The notes: generated from the letters alone by a model not told the origin. Positions 4,903 to 11,568 are shown, numbered from the stretch's first letter. The stretch is 12,308 nucleotides of DNA from Paracoccaceae bacterium (GCA_007120685.1 SKNG01000075.1:1-12308); one strand, 5' to 3'. A program made the numbers and translations.

Positions 4903-7824
4903 ATGTCCGCCGAGACACCCGATTACCGCGACACGCTTTTCCTGCCCGATACTGCCTTTCCGATGCGCGCCGGCCTGCCCGCGCGCGAGCCCGACTGGCT
5001 AGCCCGCTGGGAGCGGCTGGGTATTTACGACCGGCTGCGCGCCAAGGGCGCGGACCGCCCGTCCTTCATCCTGCATGACGGACCGCCCTACGCGAACGGG
5101 CATCTGCATATCGGCCATGCGCTGAACAAGGTGCTGAAGGATTTCATCACCCGCAGCCAGCAGATGCTGGGGCGCGACGCGCGCTATGTGCCGGGCTGGG
5201 ACTGCCACGGGCTGCCCATCGAATGGAAGATCGAGGAACAGTATCGCGCGAAGGGGCTGGACAAGGACGCCGTGCCGGTGGTCGATTTCCGCCAGGAGTG
5301 TCGGCGCTTCGCCGAGGGCTGGATCGACGTGCAGCGCGAAGAGTTCAAGCGGCTGGGCGTGACCGGCAACTGGGGTGATCCCTATCTGACCATGGATTAT
5401 CACGCCGAGGCGGTGATCGCCGGCGAGTTCATGAAATTCGTCATGAACGGGGCGCTTTATCAGGGATCAAAACCGGTGATGTGGTCGCCTGTGGAAAAGA
5501 CCGCGCTGGCCGAGGCGGAGGTCGAATACAAGGACCACGCCAGCCATACGGTCTGGGCGAAATTCCCCGTCGTGGTTTACGGGGACGCGGCGTCGGATTT
5601 GAGTATTTTCGGCAAAATGAAGGGGCTGTCGGTGGTGATCTGGACCACGACGCCCTGGACCATCCCGCAGAACCGGGCGGTGTGTTACGGGCCGGAAATC
5701 GCCTATGGCGTCTACGAGGTGACGGGACTGGGCGAGCATGCCAAGGCCGAGGTCGGCGAGCATGTGCTGCTGGCCGATGCGCTGGCCGAGAGTTGTTTCG
5801 CGGCGGCGCGGGTAGAGGCGCGGCGGGTGCGGGATGTCGGCGCGGATGAGTTGGCCGCGCTGGTACTGGCCCATCCCCTGCGCGGGGTCGAGGGCGGCGC
5901 GGGCGAGTGGGATTTCGACGTGCCCATGCTGCCGGGCGATCATGTCACCGACGAGGCCGGCACGGGTTTCGTGCATACCGCGCCCAGCCATGGCGACGAC
6001 GACTATCAGATCGGCCTGAAGCACGGGCTGGCGATGACCTTCAACGTGCTGGAGGATGGCAGCTACCGCCCTGATCTGCCGCTTTTCGGCGGCCAGCAGA
6101 TCATCACGCCCGAGGGCAATGAGGGGCCGGCGAATGTCTCGGTCATCAAGGCGCTGGCCGGGGCAGGGGCGCTGTTCGCCAAGGGCAGGCTGAAGCATTC
6201 CTATCCGCATAGCTGGCGGTCCAAGGCGCCGGTGATCTATCGCAACACGCCACAGTGGTTCGCCGCCATCGACCATGAACTGGGCGACGGGATGGACGAG
6301 CATGGCCGCACGATCCGCGAGCGGGCGCTGACCTCGATCGACCGGCTGGTGACCTGGACGCCGGCCACCGGGCGCAACCGGCTTTATTCGATGATCGAGA
6401 ACCGCCCGGACTGGGTGCTCAGCCGTCAGCGCGCCTGGGGCGTGCCGCTGACCTGTTTCACCAGGCGCGGCGCGCGGCCCGACGCCCCGGACTTCCTGCT
6501 GCGCGACGCCGCCGTGAATGCGCGCATTGTCGAGGCCTTCGAGGCCGAGGGCGCCGATGTCTGGTACACCGAGGGCTTCAAGGAGCGGGTGCTGGAGGGG
6601 CTGCACGACCCGGCCGAGTGGGAACAGGTGTTCGACATTCTGGATGTCTGGTTCGACAGCGGCTCGACCCACGCCTTCGTCTTGCGCGACCGCGCCGATG
6701 GCAGCCCGGACGGGATTGCGGACCTTTATCTGGAAGGCACCGACCAGCATCGCGGCTGGTTTCATTCCTCGATGCTGCAGGCCTGCGCCACCAAGGGCCG
6801 CGCGCCCTATCGCGGCGTGCTGACCCACGGATTCACGCTGGACGAGAAGGGCATGAAGATGTCCAAGTCGCTCGGCAATACCGTGGTGCCGCAGCAGGTG
6901 ATCGACCAGTATGGCGCCGATATCCTGCGGCTTTGGGTAGCGCAGGCCGACTACACCGCCGATCAGCGCATCGGGCCGGAGATCCTGAAGGGGGTGGCCG
7001 ACAGCTACCGGCGGCTGCGCAACACGCTGCGTTTCATGCTGGCCAATCTGAAGGACTGGGACGAGGCTGAGCGCGTGGCGCCGGTGGACATGCCGGAACT
7101 GGAGCGTTGGGTGCTGCACCGGCTGGCGGTGCTGGATGGCCAGGTGCGCGAAGGCTATGCGGCCTATGACTTCCAGGGCGTGTTCCAACGCCTTTTCACT
7201 TTTGCAACTTCCGACCTGTCATCCTTTTATTTCGACGTCCGGAAAGACGCACTTTACTGCGATGCGGCGGATAGCCTGCGGCGGCGGGCGGCGCGCACGG
7301 TGCTGGATGCGCTGTTCCATCGTCTGACAACCTGGCTGGCGCCGATGCTGGTGTTCACAATGGAGGATGTCTGGCTCGCGCACTTCCCGGGTGACGCGGA
7401 GTCGGTTCATCTGCAGGATTTCCCCGACACCCCCGCTGACTGGCAGGATGGTGCTCTGGCCGGAAAGTGGTTCGGCATCCGCGCCGCGCGCCGCGTGGTG
7501 ACAGCGGCGCTGGAGGTGCAGCGGCGCGACAAGGTGATCGGCGCCAGCCTGGAGGCCGCGCCGGTGGTGCATGTGCGCGACAAGGCTGTGCTGGCGGCGC
7601 TGAAGACGGTCGATTTCGCCGATATCTGCATCACCTCGGACCTGGTGCTGACCGGCGATCCGATCCCGGCCGAGGCCTTCCGCCTGCCGGAGGTGGAGGG
7701 CGTCGGCGTGGTCTTCGAGCGCGCCGAGGGACAGAAATGCGCGCGTTGCTGGAAGATACTGCCCGATGTCGGCACGCATGCGCATCCCGGGGTCTGCCGG
7801 CGCTGCAACGATGCCCTCGGCTGA
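4903..7824 (+). CDS. ileS: Isoleucine-tRNA ligase
   Basis: A class I aminoacyl-tRNA synthetase of 973 residues that charges tRNA-Ile in the cytoplasm. HIGH is at residues 69-72 (PPYANGHLHIGHA) and KMSKS at 652-656 (GMKMSKSLGN). The CP1 editing domain shows WTTTPWTIP (247-255) and GTGFVHTAPSHGDDDYQIG. The C-terminus carries a zinc knuckle with Cys946, Cys949, Cys965 and Cys968, so this is the bacterial zinc-containing type. ATG at 4903 is preceded by GAGGA at 4893-4897; the frame is open further upstream, but the residues before are not IleRS-like. Two local oddities are present: an AT-rich in-frame motif at 5602-5620 just before the editing domain, and a stretch of atypical codons at 7191-7260. 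The gene overlaps the DUF3253 gene by 14 nt, so ileS probably heads a three-gene operon. Confidence 0.97.
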   Translation: MSAETPDYRDTLFLPDTAFPMRAGLPAREPDWLARWERLGIYDRLRAKGADRPSFILHDGPPYANGHLHIGHALNKVLKDFITRSQQMLGRDARYVPGWDCHGLPIEWKIEEQYRAKGLDKDAVPVVDFRQECRRFAEGWIDVQREEFKRLGVTGNWGDPYLTMDYHAEAVIAGEFMKFVMNGALYQGSKPVMWSPVEKTALAEAEVEYKDHASHTVWAKFPVVVYGDAASDLSIFGKMKGLSVVIWTTTPWTIPQNRAVCYGPEIAYGVYEVTGLGEHAKAEVGEHVLLADALAESCFAAARVEARRVRDVGADELAALVLAHPLRGVEGGAGEWDFDVPMLPGDHVTDEAGTGFVHTAPSHGDDDYQIGLKHGLAMTFNVLEDGSYRPDLPLFGGQQIITPEGNEGPANVSVIKALAGAGALFAKGRLKHSYPHSWRSKAPVIYRNTPQWFAAIDHELGDGMDEHGRTIRERALTSIDRLVTWTPATGRNRLYSMIENRPDWVLSRQRAWGVPLTCFTRRGARPDAPDFLLRDAAVNARIVEAFEAEGADVWYTEGFKERVLEGLHDPAEWEQVFDILDVWFDSGSTHAFVLRDRADGSPDGIADLYLEGTDQHRGWFHSSMLQACATKGRAPYRGVLTHGFTLDEKGMKMSKSLGNTVVPQQVIDQYGADILRLWVAQADYTADQRIGPEILKGVADSYRRLRNTLRFMLANLKDWDEAERVAPVDMPELERWVLHRLAVLDGQVREGYAAYDFQGVFQRLFTFATSDLSSFYFDVRKDALYCDAADSLRRRAARTVLDALFHRLTTWLAPMLVFTMEDVWLAHFPGDAESVHLQDFPDTPADWQDGALAGKWFGIRAARRVVTAALEVQRRDKVIGASLEAAPVVHVRDKAVLAALKTVDFADICITSDLVLTGDPIPAEAFRLPEVEGVGVVFERAEGQKCARCWKILPDVGTHAHPGVCRRCNDALG
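5602..5620 (+). repeat. Copy of the dispersed AT-rich motif inside ileS
   Basis: AGTATTTTCGGCAAAATGA matches the intergenic copy at 9001-9019 (minus strand, AGTATTTCTGGCAAGATGA) at 16 of 19 positions without gaps. It is read in frame as SIFGKMK, residues 234-240 of IleRS, between the end of a beta-strand-like FPVVVYG segment and WTTTPWTIP. It may be a repeat captured by the gene or a coincidence. Confidence 0.45.
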
Positions 7825-8092
7825 CGCGCTGCGCGAGGCGATCATGGAGATCGCCAACCAACGTGGGGCGAACGCCAGCTTCTGCCCCGCCGAGCCCGCC
7901 CGCGCGCTGGCAGCCGGGGAAACCGCATGGCGGGCCCTGATGCCGGCGATAAGGCAGGCGGCGGCGGCGCTGCAGGCGGAAGGCTTGATCGAGGCCAGCC
8001 AGCGCGGCAGGCCGGTTCTGGCCAATGCCGCGCGCGGTCCGATCCGGCTGCGGCTGGCGCCGGGCCACGACAAACAGGAAGGCAATCTATGA
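7811..8092 (+). CDS. DUF3253 domain-containing protein
   Basis: A 93-residue protein, MPSADALREAIMEIANQRG followed by NASFCPAEPARALAAGETAWRALMPAIRQAAAALQAEGLIEASQRGRPV and GPIRLRL. This fits DUF3253, a small winged-helix-like family with the conserved CP(S/A)E.AR motif and a C-terminal G-x-IR segment. No function is established for the family. ATG at 7811 lies inside the last codons of ileS (14-nt overlap); an in-frame start at 7766 would extend deeper into the ileS zinc region and is less likely. The stop overlaps the next start as ATGA. It is probably translated by coupling from ileS. Confidence 0.85.
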   Translation: MPSADALREAIMEIANQRGANASFCPAEPARALAAGETAWRALMPAIRQAAAALQAEGLIEASQRGRPVLANAARGPIRLRLAPGHDKQEGNL

Positions 8093-8298
8093 AGCTGCGC
8101 ATTCTGACCGGGTTGATCATGGGCACCTTCCTGTCGGTGCTGATTTCCGGGTCGATCACCCTGCTCAACACCGGCATCGACGCGGGCTTTCCGCTGCGCT
8201 GGCTGAAGGCCTGGGCACTGGCCTGGGCGATGGCGGTGCCACTGGCCATCCTGCTGGGTCCGCTGGCGCGGCGCTGGGCCGAGCGGCTGGCGGGGTAG
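8089..8298 (+). CDS. DUF2798 domain-containing small membrane protein
   Basis: A 69-residue protein with two predicted membrane helices, about residues 5-26 (ILTGLIMGTFLSVLISGSITLL) and 42-60 (WALAWAMAVPLAILLGPLA). A short loop (NTGIDAGFPLRWLK) and a basic C-terminus (RRWAERLAG) complete it. This matches DUF2798 in length and in its pattern of two helices separated by an xTGxD-type loop; the function is unknown. The start ATG overlaps the DUF3253 stop (ATGA), and AGGAAGG at 8076-8082 is a good Shine-Dalgarno. It is the last gene of the ileS operon; no clear terminator is visible in 8299-8332. Confidence 0.85.
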   Translation: MKLRILTGLIMGTFLSVLISGSITLLNTGIDAGFPLRWLKAWALAWAMAVPLAILLGPLARRWAERLAG

Positions 8299-8332
8299 GC
8301 CTCGCTAGCGCCTCGTGGCGTGGCGTCACGGT

Positions 8333-8360
8333 TTGAGACGCAGGCCAGAGCCCCTATGCT
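8333..8360 (+). promoter_or_regulatory. Predicted promoter of the ALDH-like gene
   Basis: TTGAGA (8333-8338), a 16-nt spacer and TATGCT (8355-8360) are followed by 7 nt and ATGG at 8368. The geometry matches that at 4718-4754 and suggests a leaderless transcript, which also supports 8368 as the start codon. Confidence 0.5.
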
Positions 8361-8367
8361 GCCCACC

Positions 8368-8979
8368 ATGGACGCGCTCTTCATCGCAGAACTGAACGAA
8401 CGGCTGTTTACCCATTTCACCGGTGGGCGCTGGCGGGTGCCGCTGTCGCAGCGCCATTTGCCGGTGCACCGGGCTTCGGGCGTGCGCTTCGGGCAGATCG
8501 TCTGTGCCGAGCCACCGGACGTGACCCGCGCGCTGGGCGATCTGGCACAGGCCGGCACGCCGGCACCGGGCGGGGCGATGGCGGCGGCGCTGGCGGCGCT
8601 GGCCGGGCCGCTGGCGGCGCTGCGGATGGAAGAAGGCTTCGACGACGCCCGCGTGCCGGCCCTGATCCCTGACCCGCCGCCAGGCACCGGTCCGGTGGTG
8701 CTGATGACCGCAGCCGACATGCCGCTTCTGCGGATCGGCGAGGTGCTGATCGGCCTGGCCGGGCGTGGGGTGATCTGGAAACCGGCACCCCGGGCCTCGG
8801 CCTCGGCGCATCTGCTGATGCGGCATCTGGGCCCGATGGCGGCGGGGCGGCTGGCGCTCTTGCAGGGCGATCATGCCTCGGGCGCGGCGCTGGCGGCCGA
8901 GGCGCAGGGGCAGCTTGTCTGGGCCAGCGCCGCCCCCCTGCCTTCAGGCCTCCTGTCGCGTGCCCGGACCCTCGGCTGA
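8368..8979 (+). CDS. Truncated aldehyde-dehydrogenase-like protein (NAD-binding half only)
   Basis: A 203-residue protein that reads like a diverged first half of an aldehyde dehydrogenase. LFTHFTGGRWRVPL resembles the ALDH N-terminus (I.G.W), HRASGVRFGQIVCAEPPDVTRAL resembles the P.tG..i..v..a...Dv..A motif, and LIGLAGRGVIWKPAPRASASAHLLM resembles the GN.vv.KP....p.......l segment. Similarity stops near where the FTGS motif would be (LVWASAAPLPSG). The catalytic Cys and Glu regions are absent, and the 157 bp downstream cannot hold the missing half, so dehydrogenase activity is not expected. Starts at 8356 and 8320 are possible; 8368 fits a leaderless promoter. It could be a decayed gene or a stable stand-alone domain. 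Family assignment is by eye. Confidence 0.6.
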   Translation: MDALFIAELNERLFTHFTGGRWRVPLSQRHLPVHRASGVRFGQIVCAEPPDVTRALGDLAQAGTPAPGGAMAAALAALAGPLAALRMEEGFDDARVPALIPDPPPGTGPVVLMTAADMPLLRIGEVLIGLAGRGVIWKPAPRASASAHLLMRHLGPMAAGRLALLQGDHASGAALAAEAQGQLVWASAAPLPSGLLSRARTLG

Positions 8980-9000
8980 ACTGAAAAAGGCCGCGCCCTG

Positions 9001-9019
9001 TCATCTTGCCAGAAATACT
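9001..9019 (-). repeat. Dispersed AT-rich motif, copy 2
   Basis: On the minus strand this reads AGTATTTCTGGCAAGATGA, preceded by CCCCCCGT. It lies 21 bp after the stop of the plus-strand ALDH-like gene. In that gene's sense it is TCATCTTGCCAGAAATACT followed by ACGGGGGG, the same order and orientation as the copies behind the DsbD-like gene and ndk. Confidence 0.65.
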
Positions 9020-9040
9020 ACGGGGGGTTCCGAGCGCCCG

Positions 9041-9065
9041 GAAATCGCGCCGGTGGCGCGATTTC
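9041..9065. terminator. Perfect 11-bp hairpin after the ALDH-like gene
   Basis: GAAATCGCGCC at 9041-9051 pairs with GGCGCGATTTC at 9055-9065 around GGT. It is symmetrical and lies between convergent genes. As the stem ends in TTTC it may work as a weak intrinsic terminator in both directions. A second hairpin, GGGGGC/GCCCCC, is at 9109-9114/9118-9123, 14 bp from the PPK2 stop, and serves the opposite strand. Confidence 0.6.
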
Positions 9066-9108
9066 AGTGAAGGAACGGGCGGAGCCCAATGAGGGCCGCA
9101 GGCCAGAG

Positions 9109-9123
9109 GGGGGCAGCGCCCCC
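9109..9123 (-). terminator. GC hairpin downstream of the PPK2 gene
   Basis: A 6-bp stem, GGGGGC at 9109-9114 and GCCCCC at 9118-9123, with loop AGC. It starts 14 bp beyond the stop of the minus-strand PPK2 gene. It has the same GGGGGC-loop-GCCCCC design as hairpins at 2231 and 11012. Confidence 0.45.
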
Positions 9124-9136
9124 TGCGCCGCCAAGC

Positions 9137-10024
9137 CTACCCGCGCGGCCAGATCGCCGGGCCGCCCATGATGCGCGGATCGGGCGTGCCGATCGCCGCC
9201 GCATCCTTTCGGTCATAGTCGAAGGCCCCCAGGATACGCTGAATGGCCGCGATGCGGGCGCGGTACTTGTCGTCGCCCAGGATCACCGTCCATGGCGCGA
9301 AGGGGAAGTCGCTGCGCTGGAAGGTCTCGGCGATGGCCGCTGTGTAGGCATCCCATTTCGCCAGCCCCTCGACATCGATGCGCGACAGTTTCCACTGCTT
9401 GAGCGGGTGGCTCTCGCGCGCCAGCATCCGGCGCAACTGTTCGGCGCGGCTGACGTTGAACCACAGCTTGATCAGATGCACGCCTTCCTGCACCAGCACC
9501 TCTTCGAAGCCGGGCAATTGCGCAAAGAAGGCCTCGCGCTGGGCAGGCGTGCAGAAGCCGAAGACATGCTCGATGACGGCGCGGTTGTACCAGCTGCGAT
9601 CCATCATCACCATCTCGCCCGCAGCGGGCAGATGTTCGATATAGCGCTGGAAGAACCATTGCCGCCGCTCGCGGTCGGACGGCGCGGAAAGCGCCATCAC
9701 GCGCGCGCTGCGCGGGTTCAGATTGGCGGTGACGCGGGCGATGCCACCGGACTTGCCGGCGGTGTCGCGCCCCTCGAAGATCACCACGAGGCGCTGGCCG
9801 GTGCCCTCTACCCAATGCTTGAACTTCACCAGTTCGATCTGCAGCTTCGCCAGATGATCTTCGTAATCGGGTTTGCGCATCCAGCGGTCATAGGGGTGGG
9901 CATCGGTGATGATGTCGCGCTTGCGGCCCTCCGCAATGGCTTCGCGCATGGCGTCGGTGGCCTCGTCCGCCAGGAACCGGCTGATCGCCCCGTCGAAGGG
10001 CGGCGGGAAATCGTCGGTGCTCAT
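9137..10024 (-). CDS. ppk2: Polyphosphate kinase 2 family protein (PPK2)
   Basis: A 295-residue cytoplasmic PPK2, which transfers phosphate between polyphosphate and nucleoside di- or monophosphates. The Walker A motif is FEGRDTAGKSGG (Gly85-Lys91-Gly94 region), Walker B is MMDRSWYNRAVIEHVFGF (Asp142, Arg143), and the lid contains SDRERRQWFFQRYIEHLP and the Arg-rich RRMLARESHPLKQWKLS. The single-domain length and the Asp after the Walker A glycine (GRDTAGK) suit class I, nucleoside-diphosphate-using enzymes, but class assignment by eye is tentative. ATG at 10024 was chosen for the strong AAAGGAG Shine-Dalgarno 6 nt upstream; the frame is open to 10075. It diverges from the TfoX-domain gene with a 91-bp shared promoter region, and lies 1.1 kb from ndk, which also handles NDP/NTP. 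Confidence 0.93.
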   Translation of the reverse strand: MSTDDFPPPFDGAISRFLADEATDAMREAIAEGRKRDIITDAHPYDRWMRKPDYEDHLAKLQIELVKFKHWVEGTGQRLVVIFEGRDTAGKSGGIARVTANLNPRSARVMALSAPSDRERRQWFFQRYIEHLPAAGEMVMMDRSWYNRAVIEHVFGFCTPAQREAFFAQLPGFEEVLVQEGVHLIKLWFNVSRAEQLRRMLARESHPLKQWKLSRIDVEGLAKWDAYTAAIAETFQRSDFPFAPWTVILGDDKYRARIAAIQRILGAFDYDRKDAAAIGTPDPRIMGGPAIWPRG

Positions 10025-10046
10025 GCGCGCTCCTTTGTCCTGGCGC

Positions 10047-10075
10047 AGGCTAGGCGGCGCGGCCGGGTTTGCCAA
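10047..10075 (-). promoter_or_regulatory. Predicted promoter of the PPK2 gene
   Basis: On the minus strand, TTGGCA (10070-10075), a 17-nt spacer and TAGCCT (10047-10052) are visible. The expected start near 10040 leaves a leader of about 16 nt containing the AAAGGAG Shine-Dalgarno. Its -35 lies 5 bp from the -35 of the divergent TfoX-domain gene, so the two may compete for polymerase. Confidence 0.5.
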
Positions 10076-10080
10076 GGGTC

Positions 10081-10109
10081 TTGCCCGGGCGCCCGGGGGC
10101 GGTCATGCT
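10081..10109 (+). promoter_or_regulatory. Predicted promoter of the TfoX-domain gene
   Basis: TTGCCC (10081-10086), a 17-nt spacer and CATGCT (10104-10109) are followed after 6 nt by ATG at 10116. No Shine-Dalgarno is present, so a leaderless start is likely. Confidence 0.45.
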
Positions 10110-10115
10110 GATGGC

Positions 10116-10487
10116 ATGAGCAACGCGATATCCAGCATCCGCAACCTGGGGCCGGCAATGGAAGCCGCTTGCGCGCGCGCGGGCATCCCGGATGCCGAGG
10201 CGCTGCGCCGGCTGGGCGCGGACGCGGCCTATGCGCGGCTCTTGCAGGCCGGTGAACGGCCGCATTTCATCGGCTACTATGTGCTGGTGATGGCCTTGCA
10301 GGGGCGGCCATGGAACGATGCGCGCGGGGCCGAGAAGGCGGCGCTGCGGGCGCGTTTCGATGCGCTGAAAGCCGCGCATTGCCGGGACGGGGGGCTTGCG
10401 CGGATCGAGGCGATGCTCGATGACATCGGCGTGATCGATCCCGCCCGCCGCGCGGCCCGGCCCCCGGCCGGACCCAGGCGCGGCTGA
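10116..10487 (+). CDS. TfoX/Sxy family C-terminal domain protein
   Basis: A 123-residue protein. Residues 6-95 (SIRNLGPAMEAACARAGIPDAEALRRLGADAAYARLLQAG followed by VLVMALQGRPWNDARGAEKAALRARFDAL) match the C-terminal domain of TfoX/Sxy (TfoX_C). That domain has a helix-hairpin-helix-like fold, with the typical RNLGP start, GI..AEALR.LGA..AY.RL and AL.G..W. The N-terminal TfoX domain is missing, which is common for short homologues in alphaproteobacteria. TfoX controls competence genes in Haemophilus and Vibrio; such a role here is not supported by the context. The last 20 residues are Arg/Pro/Ala rich. The lytic transglycosylase gene starts 15 nt later, so the two are probably cotranscribed. 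Confidence 0.85.
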   Translation: MSNAISSIRNLGPAMEAACARAGIPDAEALRRLGADAAYARLLQAGERPHFIGYYVLVMALQGRPWNDARGAEKAALRARFDALKAAHCRDGGLARIEAMLDDIGVIDPARRAARPPAGPRRG

Positions 10488-10502
10488 ACCTCGGAGAACC
10501 GC

Positions 10503-11000
10503 ATGCGCCTTGTCGCCCTCGGCCTGATTTGTGCGCTCGTTGCGCTGGCCGCCTGTTCCCGCAGCGCGCAGGAGCCGGCTGGACGCGCCGCTTCCGCGGG
10601 CCATGGGCTTTACCCGGGCGAGACGCCGGAACTGCGCCGCCTGATCCGCCACGCGGCGGCCGAGCATGGCATTCCCGAGAGGCTGTTGCACCGTGTCATC
10701 CAGCGCGAGAGCGACTATCGCCCGCGCGCGCGCAACGGGCCTTATTGGGGGATGATGCAGATCCTGCCCCAGACCGCGCGGACCATGGGATTTCGCGGCG
10801 AGCCCGAGCGGTTGCTCGACCCGGGGGTGAACCTGCGCTACGCCGGGCGTTATCTGCGCGGGGCATGGATGGTGGCCGATGGCGATATCGACCGGGCGGT
10901 GATGTGGTATGCGCGGGGATATTACTACGAGGCCCGCGAGCGCTGCATGCTGGTGGAGACCGGGCTGGCGCGGCGCGAGGTGGCGCGGCATTGCCGGTAG
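10503..11000 (+). CDS. Lytic transglycosylase (SLT domain) lipoprotein
   Basis: A 165-residue protein. The first 17 residues are a lipoprotein signal (MRLVALGLICALVALAA) with lipobox LAAC and lipidated Cys18, so it should be anchored in the periplasm. The SLT domain runs from about residue 42: RLIRHAAAEHGIPERLLHRVIQRESDYRPRA with catalytic Glu69, then GPYWGMMQILPQTARTMGF and LLDPGVNLRYAGRYLRG, and NXXXAVMWYARGYY near the end. It would cleave peptidoglycan glycan strands to anhydromuropeptides. It is a short, SLT-only member. CGGAGAA at 10491-10497 is the Shine-Dalgarno, and the gene follows the TfoX-domain gene by 15 nt. It is followed by a cluster of G/C hairpins shared with the convergent ndk. 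Confidence 0.92.
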   Translation: MRLVALGLICALVALAACSRSAQEPAGRAASAGHGLYPGETPELRRLIRHAAAEHGIPERLLHRVIQRESDYRPRARNGPYWGMMQILPQTARTMGFRGEPERLLDPGVNLRYAGRYLRGAWMVADGDIDRAVMWYARGYYYEARERCMLVETGLARREVARHCR

Positions 11001-11011
11001 GGTGAGCAGGC

Positions 11012-11107
11012 GGGGGCTGCCGCCCCTGGAGACACGAGCATGCGGGGGGCTGCCGCCCCCCGCGCCCCCCGCGCCCCCCGGCCAAAGGGGGGCACGCCCC
11101 CCTTTGG
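11012..11107. terminator. Cluster of three G/C hairpins between convergent genes
   Basis: The first hairpin is GGGGC/GCCCC at 11013-11017/11022-11026 with loop TGCC. The second is GCGGGGGGC/GCCCCCCGC at 11042-11050/11055-11063, also with loop TGCC. The third is CCAAAGGGGGGC/GCCCCCCTTTGG at 11082-11093/11096-11107, with only AC between the arms. GCGCCCCCC is repeated directly at 11062-11070 and 11071-11079. Termination of both flanking genes is inferred. In ndk's direction the third stem is met first. Confidence 0.6.
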
Positions 11108-11110
11108 AAA

Positions 11111-11137
11111 CCCCGTGCGTATTTCAGGGCAAGAAGA
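11111..11137 (+). repeat. Dispersed AT-rich motif, copy 3
   Basis: CCCCGTGC (11111-11118) is followed by GTATTTCAGGGCAAGAAGA (11119-11137). It aligns with copy 2 (GTATTTCTGGCAAGATGA) with one extra G and few changes. It lies 9 bp past the ndk stop, and in the ndk sense reads TCTTCTTGCCCTGAAATAC and then a G-run and hairpins. Confidence 0.6.
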
Positions 11138-11145
11138 AAGGGCGG

Positions 11146-11568
11146 TCAGCCGACGAGCTCGAGGCCGGAGAAGAAGAAGGCGATCTCGACCGAGGCGGTT
11201 TCCGGAGCGTCGGAGCCATGGACCGAGTTCTCGCCGACCGAGAGGGCGAAATCCTTGCGGATCGTGCCTTCGGCGGCATCGGCGGGGTTGGTGGCGCCCA
11301 TCACCTCGCGGTTCTTGGCGATCGCGCTTTCGCCTTCCAGCACCTGCACGACCACCGGTTCCGACGCCATGAAGGTGCACAACTCGTCATAGAACGGGCG
11401 CTCGGCATGCACGGCGTAGAACTGGCCCGCCTGCGCCTTGGTCAGATGGATGCGCTTCTGGGCGATGATGCGCAGGCCCGCGTCTTCGAACTTGGCGTTG
11501 ATGCGGCCGGTCAGGTTGCGGCGGGTGGCGTCGGGCTTGATGATCGACAGGGTGCGTTCGATGGCCAT
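11146..11568 (-). CDS. ndk: Nucleoside-diphosphate kinase
   Basis: A 140-residue protein, the standard length for bacterial Ndk. It transfers the gamma phosphate from NTP to NDP in the cytoplasm through a phospho-histidine. Catalytic His117 lies in NSVHGSDAPETA, and the nucleotide-site residues Lys11 (SIIKPDAT), Tyr51 (FYAVHAERPFY) and Arg/Asn in GATNPADAAEGTIRKDF are present. ATG at 11568 is preceded by GGAGA in the minus-strand leader; the frame is open to 11817, but the extra residues are not Ndk-like. It diverges from an ABC-F gene, and its 3' end meets the dispersed motif and hairpins. A PPK2 gene lies nearby on the same strand, though not in the same operon. Confidence 0.97.
   Translation of the reverse strand: MAIERTLSIIKPDATRRNLTGRINAKFEDAGLRIIAQKRIHLTKAQAGQFYAVHAERPFYDELCTFMASEPVVVQVLEGESAIAKNREVMGATNPADAAEGTIRKDFALSVGENSVHGSDAPETASVEIAFFFSGLELVG

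Noticed and set aside
4646..4918. N-terminal extension of the MarR protein to 307 residues
   Set aside because: The Arg/Pro-rich extension crosses the ileS promoter and leader and has no MarR similarity.
5467..7188. 573-codon open frame on the minus strand opposite ileS
   Set aside because: It is antisense to a certain IleRS gene, is His/Gln/Arg rich with no recognisable domain, and is explained by high GC third positions.
8980..9136. Remnant of the missing ALDH catalytic domain
   Set aside because: The stretch is too short and filled with the repeat motif and hairpins; no catalytic motif in any frame.
11061..11080. CRISPR-like direct repeats
   Set aside because: Only two adjacent 9-bp C-rich units without spacers.
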